This document shows, piece after piece, positions 12,801-17,412 of a DNA stretch of 17,412 nucleotides. A program made the position numbers and the translations under genes. The notes below the pieces were generated by a model that saw nothing but the letters and a program-made list of their open reading frames with translations, was not told where the DNA came from and searched no databases. Each line of letters starts with the position of its first letter. Position 1 is the first letter of the stretch. Source of the stretch: SZAS-79 sp031376265 (GTDB taxonomy: Bacteria > Pseudomonadota > Gammaproteobacteria > Burkholderiales > SG8-39); NCBI GenBank assembly GCA_031376265.1, contig JANMDK010000132.1:1-17412 (forward strand), given 5' to 3'.

Positions 12801-14882
12801 ATTGCCGTCGCCGTCGGCATAGATGTAGGTGTCGAAGCCTCGCCCGCCATCGAGCGTGTCGTCGCCGCGCCCGCCCGTCAGCGTGTCGTTGCCTGGGCCG
12901 CCTTCGAGATAATCGTTGCCCGTATCGCCGGTGATCGTATCGGCGCCATTTCCGCCAAAGAGGTAGTCGTCCTGCAATGACCCCGTCACTACTTGCTGGT
13001 TGCTGTCGGATGCGAAAACGAACCGCTGCGAAAATTCATGCGACCGCCCAATCTGGATTTGAAGCGCCTGGTCTTCAAAATATCCGCCGATTGCCTGCTG
13101 GCTCAGGCGGCCGTTCGAAATGCGGTAGTCGGAATAGGCACGCAAGAAGGCCGCGCGCGCTTCGATCCAGGAGGCCGAAACGCCGTTACCGGTGTCCGGA
13201 TCGTAAAGATCGAGCTGACCCCCGGCGTTGTGCGGGTCGTAACCAAACCCGAGGACGGCAAAAGGATTCAGCTTTCGCAGCGCGTAACGGTAGGCCGCCC
13301 CATCGCCACCAGCGGATTCGGCCAGGGACTGCAATTCATCGGCGCTTTTGCCCGCAAGCACCACCAGCCTGGAGGAGAACAATGGCTCGTTCGAAAGCGC
13401 AGCAATCCGGTCGTTCACGGCCCTTAGGTTGTCGTGGAATGGCGAGCGAAGGCTCTCCAGGTGCCATGTGTTTCCAGGCAACGTGGCGGCATAGTTCACG
13501 GGCGCCGTGCCAGGGCCAAGCACGATTTCGCGCAAGGCATCGAGAGCGCGCTCAAGCACGTCGCCTTCGGCAACGCCCTGGGTACCAAAAGTCCCGCGCG
13601 CCAACGCGCTAGAGATCGCCGAGAAAATCGAAGTCGCATGATCGGCCGTGAAATTTGGATCGATGCGCTCGAACGCGGCCATCAGGGCGAGCGAATCCTG
13701 GAGAAGCACCAGGCTGTGGGTATCGGCGAAATCGTTTTGACCGGGATTGGAGACCAGGTCGCCCGGAAAACCACGGACTATGTAGGTTCCACGCGTGAGC
13801 GGCTGGTCCTCGATGAAAATTTCGCGGCGAGTCCCGTAGTGCACCCCGCTGTTGGATACGAATGAAGGTCCGAGATTGCCGCTGTCGCTGCCGACAATCT
13901 CGATCATCGATGGAAACATGTCGCTCCCGATCGAATCGGCAAACTTCGGCTCGAATGGAACCTTGTTACTGTCGTCTCCGAACCAAAGGCTGGATGCGAT
14001 CGTGTTCCGACCCGCAAGCAACGCAGCAATCTGATACCGCACCGTGGCCTGCTCTCCCATTGGCGCCTCGGTCGCCTGTAGCGCAAACGTGACATCCGAA
14101 AGGCCCTTCACCTGCCGATACTCATTGGCGACGGCCAGCGCTCTCGACCGCGCTTGCTGCAGCGTGACGATTCTTTCGGCCGGAGTGAGGGACGCCCACG
14201 CCGCGGACTTCGTTACATCTGCGTCACTGCGGTAGTTGCGGAACTCGGCAAGCACGCTGCGTAGCTTCTTGCCAGGCTTCAGGTCTCCGACGCCCGCGCC
14301 ATTGAATGTATAGGTTGCGATGACCGGGCTGGCGCCCAGTCCTGCTTCGGCTTCTTCGCGACGAAGAATATTGAACGCCGTCGCCAGGTGACCGCCAAGC
14401 GAATAACCGGTCACGTTAAATCGCGTATTGGTGCGGCCAAGCAACTCGGGATCCTTGCACAGTGCGGCGTACCAGTCCTCCATCTCCGCGATCTGCCCGA
14501 ACGCCCAGCCCAACTCCTTTACTTCGAGCTTGTTGGTCGAAAAACTGTCGCGTATGTTGTCGTCGATGAACTCGGTCGAGCGGAAGGAGAGTGTCAGCTC
14601 GCCGGATAATTTATTCCGGAACAAGGTCCCGGAGAAGCCGGTGCCGCCGGTAAGAAGAGGATCGTTTCGGTATTGGGCTAGGACTTCGTAGCCTTTGACG
14701 AACGAGGAAGATTGGGTGCGGGTGAATTTACTGGCGTGCGAATTTCCTTCAAACAACCGTTGTTCAACTAACCCGGCATCAGGTCGGTTTGGCCGGTCGT
14801 CACCGGCGCGACTCAGGAATCCTTCAGCGGCCATCTGCAGGTTCGCAAATGTAGCCAATTGCTGGAGTTGACCATTGGCCAT
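9819..14882 (-). CDS. Large RTX protein with N-terminal lipase-like alpha/beta-hydrolase domain
   Basis: A 1687-residue protein, presumably exported by a type I system. Residues about 80-400 carry a lipase-type core: GTLFRNKLSGELTLSFRSTEF (85-105), NVTGYSLGGHLATAF (156-170) with nucleophile Ser161 in G-Y-S-L-G, TFNGAGVGD (192-200), and ADTHSLVLL (386-394) with His389 as candidate catalytic His. Glycine/aspartate nonapeptides (GGxGxDxLx) occur in clusters at about 637-698, 845-890, 985-1020, 1048-1085, 1098-1190 and 1313-1360, binding calcium to form beta-rolls outside the cell. Residues 1365-1415 (FGPGISIAEMAVELDESGLT...) match the domain that often ends RTX arrays. The last 270 residues are Ala/Leu/Ser-rich and should hold the uncleaved secretion signal. 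There is no N-terminal signal peptide. The start is 10 bp after the upstream membrane gene; a TAGGGA Shine-Dalgarno overlaps that gene's stop. Phospholipase toxin or nutritional lipase cannot be distinguished. Confidence 0.85.
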   Translation of the reverse strand: MANGQLQQLATFANLQMAAEGFLSRAGDDRPNRPDAGLVEQRLFEGNSHASKFTRTQSSSFVKGYEVLAQYRNDPLLTGGTGFSGTLFRNKLSGELTLSFRSTEFIDDNIRDSFSTNKLEVKELGWAFGQIAEMEDWYAALCKDPELLGRTNTRFNVTGYSLGGHLATAFNILRREEAEAGLGASPVIATYTFNGAGVGDLKPGKKLRSVLAEFRNYRSDADVTKSAAWASLTPAERIVTLQQARSRALAVANEYRQVKGLSDVTFALQATEAPMGEQATVRYQIAALLAGRNTIASSLWFGDDSNKVPFEPKFADSIGSDMFPSMIEIVGSDSGNLGPSFVSNSGVHYGTRREIFIEDQPLTRGTYIVRGFPGDLVSNPGQNDFADTHSLVLLQDSLALMAAFERIDPNFTADHATSIFSAISSALARGTFGTQGVAEGDVLERALDALREIVLGPGTAPVNYAATLPGNTWHLESLRSPFHDNLRAVNDRIAALSNEPLFSSRLVVLAGKSADELQSLAESAGGDGAAYRYALRKLNPFAVLGFGYDPHNAGGQLDLYDPDTGNGVSASWIEARAAFLRAYSDYRISNGRLSQQAIGGYFEDQALQIQIGRSHEFSQRFVFASDSNQQVVTGSLQDDYLFGGNGADTITGDTGNDYLEGGPGNDTLTGGRGDDTLDGGRGFDTYIYADGDGNDSILDFDGRGLVSFRGRNLSGGTKVAEGIFESPDKTRYQLIDEGGGGCALLIDGNLRIEDFENGALGILLEGEIEPDTPPESAGEYSYFNSELPAEFHPNSNTLPEAFVVRAFGSRRDDYFYTTNLGVPIAGRAGNDVAIFGSEAHYAMPYEMGAGDDFIDATASTGATPSAYLSGGSGNDFILGGQGSDRIWGDNYLAFSLEIFAGARPGRTGVFIIDDFVYNLDSGPGFGSALYLPPGSGAFKRTYDDAIRINVEFSAGIPAELLADGSFVQGSLRDALVGVLGESGTFDDFIDGGDGDDDIVGGSGSDHILGGPGDDILFGDYEAFRRSGGEPSYFGLKTYFGELAALFGRPGDDNIDGGPGDDLIRDEDGGNDILYGGEGNDEILSREGRWIPGSGGAYNTISGDAGNDYIEVSNETGGFEVVDGGNGDDTISVFVSRFEGGAAGRAFVFGGAGNDVIVVQADYGFVDGGSGDDKYTVSGEFNTISDAGGNDTFNVILPNVAQVDAWLSSFPATLAEAPMRNASARTQGWTVSREGGDLVFRSQFEAWDRVEASSELAIENWFVGAEHRIERIVNLRAGGVLTSAQFEAWGGAHYGSDFADELLDYSEHSDRSAGGGGDDVIATGDGDDHLYGGRGDDYLAGGAGNDTYHYARGDGDDVIEDLSGMDEIRFGPGISIAEMAVELDESGLTLTLGGGSLEILGASRGDPGIERLRFSDGTSAMLAELLPLLPQTELRAFELDLTGVTLEEEDFEETVEPGIGAEGAPSPVVQDVQGVNAPTPPIVFPDNAVELPDLPLVVSTLDIDDAVSNVLPIFSSNTPAVDAIAEFLAAGAQRFEFRSSFGGLTAEIAPDESEALQPGRAGSGSTAPLDLQTLLEAVEAFSSGQAGPARENDAPSQIYARVQAREDQALANSPGINSWVLTNALLQFHLEQAAGAGDAPIADAALPTSLLASLSTALGRQSLSLPAFGQQAPSLSTFSGLQEGFTRL
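10803..12974 (-). repeat. RTX nonapeptide repeat region within the large protein
   Basis: This DNA encodes residues 637-1360, with several blocks of GGxGxDxLx-type repeats separated by non-repetitive inserts, for example 895-980 and 1191-1305. Examples are GGPGNDTLTGGRGDDTLDGG (661-680) and GDGDDHLYGGRGDDYLAG (1323-1340). The inserts are unusually long for a simple beta-roll, suggesting separate calcium-binding modules. Confidence 0.85.
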
Positions 14883-14892
14883 AGTTATTTCC

Positions 14893-15726
14893 CTAAAGTT
14901 GAGGAAACACTTTGGTTACAAACTGCTGGTCAGAAAAGTCCCCAACGAGTTGCGGACAGGTTGAACCTGGCCCACGTGCACTAAGCCAAGGTCTGCGCTG
15001 TCCGGAAGTCGATCCAAATCCGTGTTCAATCAGATATCCAATCCGCTCCGCAACCAAGCTTTTATTTTCTAAATCAATAATCGCCAGCCTGCTTCCAGCT
15101 ACCCAAAATTTCCGGTCCTCTGACGTAGAAATATCCTCCCAAGAGATTCCAAATCGACTCTCAGTACTGGTAGCAGGTTGAACTACTGGCATAACTTCGC
15201 CAGTGACAGGTCGGAATATTCGACGGTATTCACCGGCTTGAGAACCGCCAATCTTAATTTCCACGAATTCAAGGCCAAGCTGCCTTTCCCCTGTGAGCCG
15301 ACGGCTAGTGCCTACGAGCGATCTCGCGACTGTTTCTCCGCGAACTTCCCACGCTGTCGCATTGCTATAAGGGTCGCCATACCAATACTGATCATACAAA
15401 TCCTTCTCCGTAGCCGGCGGAAGCGGCTTGGTCACGATCACACTTTTGACACCCGTAAACGTCTTGTAGATCTTTTCCCCCGACTTCTCCGCGCACATCT
15501 TCTTGAAATACGCCCACGCCTCTTTTGAATAGGCGTCCGCACGCCACTTCTCCCAGAGATTTATCGCCGGGAGAGTGCCGAAGAGAACCAAGACGGTTGT
15601 GGTCCAAAGGATTCGCTCTTTCTTTTCCTTTGGCTTGAATAGCGCTAGCGCAAGCGCGCCGAGAGCGACAAGGAAATAAACAATTCCCAGTCCTCTTAGG
15701 GCATCCCCAACTAAGATGAATTCCAC
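14893..15726 (-). CDS. Two-TM membrane protein with periplasmic domain, partner of the RTX protein
   Basis: A 277-residue protein with GTG start at 15726, preceded by GGGAG six nt upstream. Hydrophobic helices at about 12-30 and 39-55 flank the basic loop KPKEKKER (31-38). By the positive-inside rule both termini face the periplasm, with a soluble domain at about 60-277. That domain contains EAWAYFKKMCAEKSGEKIYKT (69-89), DQYWYGDPYSN (112-122) and two cysteines (78, 257). I do not know a named family. The 10-bp gap to the RTX gene and overlapping Shine-Dalgarno imply one mRNA. A membrane-tethered periplasmic partner encoded beside a lipase-like effector suggests an immunity or secretion-helper role; this is inference. 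Codon use is noticeably AT-richer than in the catabolic genes, a sign of acquisition. Confidence 0.6.
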   Translation of the reverse strand: MEFILVGDALRGLGIVYFLVALGALALALFKPKEKKERILWTTTVLVLFGTLPAINLWEKWRADAYSKEAWAYFKKMCAEKSGEKIYKTFTGVKSVIVTKPLPPATEKDLYDQYWYGDPYSNATAWEVRGETVARSLVGTSRRLTGERQLGLEFVEIKIGGSQAGEYRRIFRPVTGEVMPVVQPATSTESRFGISWEDISTSEDRKFWVAGSRLAIIDLENKSLVAERIGYLIEHGFGSTSGQRRPWLSARGPGSTCPQLVGDFSDQQFVTKVFPQL

Positions 15727-15838
15727 CCGCTGCTCCCCGAAGCGCAGTCACACGCTCCCATCCTCCTCCACGCGGGCTTTGTGCGCAATCAGGCAACCAG
15801 GCGAAAGCTTCAGGGCACGAGGTTTGCGCCCAGCCAAT

Positions 15839-15860
15839 CGAAAAGTACTAACTCTTTTCG
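15839..15860. repeat. 7-bp inverted repeat upstream of the membrane-RTX operon
   Basis: CGAAAAG (15839-15845) and CTTTTCG (15854-15860) are perfect complements around the 8-nt loop TACTAACT. It lies 113 bp before the GTG start, between the dyad array and the gene, so it may fall in the 5' leader. Confidence 0.5.
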
Positions 15861-15876
15861 GTTATTTCTAAACCTA

Positions 15877-15903
15877 GATGCGGTCACAAGCCGTGACCGC
15901 ATC
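15877..15903. promoter_or_regulatory. Dyad 1 of the TCAC-N5-GTGA set
   Basis: Eleven-bp perfect arms (15877-15887 and 15893-15903) around the 5-nt loop AAGCC; core TCAC-AAGCC-GTGA at 15884-15896. The outer arms read GATGCGG and CCGCATC. Candidate operator or cruciform/RNA hairpin nearest the operon. Confidence 0.65.
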
Positions 15904-15908
15904 CAAGC

Positions 15909-15921
15909 TCACAAATCGTGA
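15909..15921. promoter_or_regulatory. Dyad 2 of the TCAC-N5-GTGA set
   Basis: TCAC-AAATC-GTGA, centred 25 bp from dyad 1. Only the 4-bp core arms pair, so on its own it would be unremarkable; it counts because it shares the core and the 5-nt spacing with three neighbours. Confidence 0.45.
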
Positions 15922-15952
15922 CCTTGACGACTCGGATACGTCTCACGAACTA

Positions 15953-15967
15953 GTCACAATTTGTGAC
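15953..15967. promoter_or_regulatory. Dyad 3 of the TCAC-N5-GTGA set
   Basis: GTCACAATTTGTGAC is a perfect 15-bp palindrome about a central T, containing TCAC-AATTT-GTGA. It is centred 45 bp from dyad 2. The half-sites have the opposite order to a CRP site (TGTGA-N6-TCACA). Confidence 0.6.
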
Positions 15968-16035
15968 CTGTTCCTTTTGACTACTGACATTATTTTCCAG
16001 AAGCCCGCGTGGATATTGGCTCTCCGGGTGACTTA

Positions 16036-16054
16036 CTGACATTTTGGATGTCAG
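16036..16054. repeat. 7-bp inverted repeat CTGACAT / ATGTCAG
   Basis: CTGACAT (16036-16042) and ATGTCAG (16048-16054) pair around TTTGG. The left half with flanks (TACTGACATT) recurs at 15982-15991, 52 bp away, without its partner. Confidence 0.5.
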
Positions 16055-16076
16055 CGGAAGGTATTTCGCCCACCTT

Positions 16077-16103
16077 TTTGAGATCACAGATTGTGATCTC
16101 AAA
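16077..16103. promoter_or_regulatory. Dyad 4 of the TCAC-N5-GTGA set
   Basis: Eleven-bp perfect arms (16077-16087 and 16093-16103) around AGATT; core TCAC-AGATT-GTGA at 16084-16096, outer arms TTTGAGA and TCTCAAA. It ends 7 bp after the transporter's stop. Read on the minus strand the stem is followed by A residues rather than U, so it does not look like an intrinsic terminator. Confidence 0.6.
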
Positions 16104-16110
16104 GACCTCC

Positions 16111-17334
16111 CTACCGCACGATCACCGTAGCCAACCCCAGCAGCATCCCCATGCTCACGATGTCCGTCGCCGTCGTGAGGAAGATGCTCGAGGCGGTCGC
16201 CGGATCAAAACCGAACCTCTTCAGCGTCAGCGGCACGATCGCCCCGGAGACGCCGCTGATCATGCAGGCACCGGTCATCGCCAGAAACACCACGACCGAA
16301 AGCATGAACGCGTTCGGCGAGCCCTGCGCGATCGCCGTGTAGTACATCGCCCCTCCCGCGACCACGCCGATCGGCGCGCCGTTCATCGCGCCGAGGAGCC
16401 CCTCTTTCGTCACCAGCCGCGGCCCGTCGCCGGGCTTGATCTCGCCCAGCGTCATGCCGCGCAGGGTGACCGCGAGTGCCTGGCATCCCGTGTTGCCCGA
16501 CTGCCCCGCCAGCACAGGCAGGAAAGCTGCCAGGATGACCAGCCGGTCGATCGTGCCCTGGAAGTACGCCACCACGCCGCCGGCGAGGAACGCGGTGAGC
16601 AGGTTCAGTTGCAGCCACGGGTGGCGGAACCGGAAGCTGCGGAACATCGGGGTCGAGATGCGCTCCTCCTTCTCCACGCCGACCATGCTGCCCGCCTGCG
16701 CAGTGATCTCGAAAGCCTCGGCCTCGAAGATCGCCTGCCCGCGCGCGAGCCCAAGCAACCGGCTGGACTGGTCGCACACCGGGTAGACCGGGTAGTGGCG
16801 GGAGAGCGAGAGCTGCATGGCCTCCTTGATCGGCGTTTCCGGCCGGAAGGTGAATACGTCTCTCAGCATGAGGCCCTCGATGCGCGCCTCGCGCTCGGCA
16901 AAGAGCAGGTCCCGCATCGTGACCAGCCCCTGGAGCGTGCCCGAGTCGTCGATTACATAGCCGTAGGTAATGAAGGCCGTGCGCATCAGCTCCCGCAACT
17001 GGTCGACCGCCTCCCCGACGGTCATCTCCTTCTTGAGCACGGCATAGGCCGGCTCCATGAGGCGGCCGATGGAGTCGGACGGGTAGTGCTGGTTGGTTTG
17101 CCATTGCTTTGCGATCTCCGGGCTGGCGCATTTGAGGATCTGCGCACGGAGTTCCTGCGAAAGCTCGGCCAGGATGCTTTGGGTGAAAGTTGGATTGAGG
17201 TCCGTGAGCGCCTCGCAGGCGAGCTGCGGGGGGACGTCGTCAAGGAGCAAGGCGGCTTCGTTGGGAGGATGGGCCTTGAGCTCGTCGACCAGCGCGCGGC
17301 GAGGGTTCTGATGGTTCATGGCGGGCGCGGTCAT
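16111..17334 (-). CDS. mgtE: MgtE-type magnesium transporter
   Basis: A 407-residue inner-membrane Mg2+ channel. Residues about 10-85 are a shortened MgtE N domain, 92-150 and 156-215 are two CBS domains that sense Mg2+ and nucleotide, and about 240-407 form a five-helix pore domain. Pore motifs are LPVLAGQSGNTGCQALAV (272-289) and FLTTATDIVSMG (385-396); Asp391 corresponds to the conserved selectivity Asp. The usual length is about 450; the missing residues come from the N domain. The ATG at 17334 overlaps the upstream stop (ATGA), so I prefer it to Met6, although its GGAG is 11 nt away. It is encoded downstream of a PIN-domain gene. No M-box riboswitch can sit in that overlap. Other divalent cations such as Co2+ are possible substrates. 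Confidence 0.88.
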   Translation of the reverse strand: MTAPAMNHQNPRRALVDELKAHPPNEAALLLDDVPPQLACEALTDLNPTFTQSILAELSQELRAQILKCASPEIAKQWQTNQHYPSDSIGRLMEPAYAVLKKEMTVGEAVDQLRELMRTAFITYGYVIDDSGTLQGLVTMRDLLFAEREARIEGLMLRDVFTFRPETPIKEAMQLSLSRHYPVYPVCDQSSRLLGLARGQAIFEAEAFEITAQAGSMVGVEKEERISTPMFRSFRFRHPWLQLNLLTAFLAGGVVAYFQGTIDRLVILAAFLPVLAGQSGNTGCQALAVTLRGMTLGEIKPGDGPRLVTKEGLLGAMNGAPIGVVAGGAMYYTAIAQGSPNAFMLSVVVFLAMTGACMISGVSGAIVPLTLKRFGFDPATASSIFLTTATDIVSMGMLLGLATVIVR

Positions 17335-17412
17335 GTTTTCAAGGTCTCCAGGAATTCCTGCGCCGTGACGATCGGGCAGCCAAACCGGCCCTTGATCGAC
17401 AGCAGGTCGCGG
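17331..17412 (-). CDS. PIN-domain toxin-like protein, C-terminal end (5' truncated)
   Basis: Minus-strand frame entering from the right edge and ending at TGA 17333-17331. The 26 complete codons begin RDLLSIKGRFGCPIVTAQEF and end LETLKT. 'RDLL...G.PIVT..EFL' is the usual ending of COG1569-type PIN-domain proteins, annotated as putative toxin components, whose acidic site cuts RNA. The catalytic acids lie outside the window and no antitoxin is visible. It overlaps the mgtE start by 3 nt, so the two share a transcript. Confidence 0.55.
   Translation of the reverse strand, partial: RDLLSIKGRFGCPIVTAQEFLETLKT

Larger units (their letters stand above)
15727..16110. other. 384-bp regulatory-looking intergenic region
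   Basis: It lies after the magnesium transporter stop and before the membrane-RTX operon, both on the minus strand. No plausible gene is present. It is AT-rich compared with flanking genes and dense in dyads: four with core TCAC-N5-GTGA, one 7-bp dyad at 15839-15860 and one at 16036-16054. The 10-mer TACTGACATT also occurs twice (15982-15991 and 16034-16043). The operon promoter should be here; the best minus-strand candidate, TTGTGA at 15891-15886 overlapping the first dyad with an AT-rich -10 region (GAAATAAC) near 15870-15863, is only approximate. Confidence 0.6.

Noticed and set aside
11865..12980. A 371-codon plus-strand frame.
   Set aside because: Antisense to the RTX repeats; its regular composition mirrors the glycine/aspartate repeat codons.
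15877..16103. Reading the dyad array as a CRISPR array.
   Set aside because: The units are unequal in length and spacing, there are no near-identical repeats of 24-40 bp, and no cas genes are present.
16077..16103. Intrinsic terminator for mgtE.
   Set aside because: The stem is strong, but on the minus strand it is followed by AAAAAGG instead of a U-tract and the stem is not GC-rich.

Overview
The window looks like chromosomal DNA of a GC-rich proteobacterium, most likely a betaproteobacterium. The grounds are the strong GC bias at third codon positions, the mix of CaiB-type CoA transferase, acyl-CoA dehydrogenase, MaoC and GST genes, a class III cyclase fused to an FHA domain, and an E. coli-like LexA box. 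No ribosomal or other phylogenetic marker is present, so the assignment is an inference.

Layout. 1-986: the 3' end of a flavoprotein aromatic hydroxylase, translationally coupled (ATGA) to a DUF599 membrane protein. 1000-1117: a tRNA-Val(CAC) with its own sigma70 promoter. 1160-1736: a tandem 21-bp repeat, then a secreted nuclease-fold protein that lacks the family's catalytic residues. 1742-1887: a 25-codon hydrophobic peptide gene on the minus strand with a good Shine-Dalgarno, behind a promoter whose -10 lies inside a textbook LexA box. 1904-3106: an ACT-domain threonine ammonia-lyase. 3103-8093: a five-gene minus-strand catabolic cluster (CoA transferase, acyl-CoA dehydrogenase, MaoC-like protein, GST, PhzS-like monooxygenase), interrupted by a REP-like palindrome. 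8094-8644: mostly non-coding, with one probable small four-cysteine protein. 8645-9628: a soluble class III adenylate cyclase-FHA fusion.

9819-15726: a two-gene minus-strand unit encoding a two-TM protein with a presumed periplasmic domain, then a 1687-residue RTX protein whose N-terminus carries a GYSLGG lipase-type motif. Upstream of it, a 384-bp AT-richer intergenic region holds four dyads sharing the core TCAC-N5-GTGA. In the two largest, the outer stem sequences differ but remain self-complementary. 16111-17412: an MgtE-type magnesium transporter overlapping the end of a PIN-domain protein.

How the genes may work together. The CoA transferase cluster reads as uptake of a carboxylate into the CoA pool, dehydrogenation and hydration, with GST and monooxygenase steps at its end; the substrate is unknown. 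The RTX and membrane gene pair looks like a secreted effector with a cognate membrane partner, but no type I secretion genes are in view.

Best candidates for undescribed biology are (i) the LexA-controlled 25-aa peptide at 1742-1819, (ii) the TCAC-N5-GTGA dyad array at 15877-16103, and (iii) the RTX-lipase and membrane-partner module.
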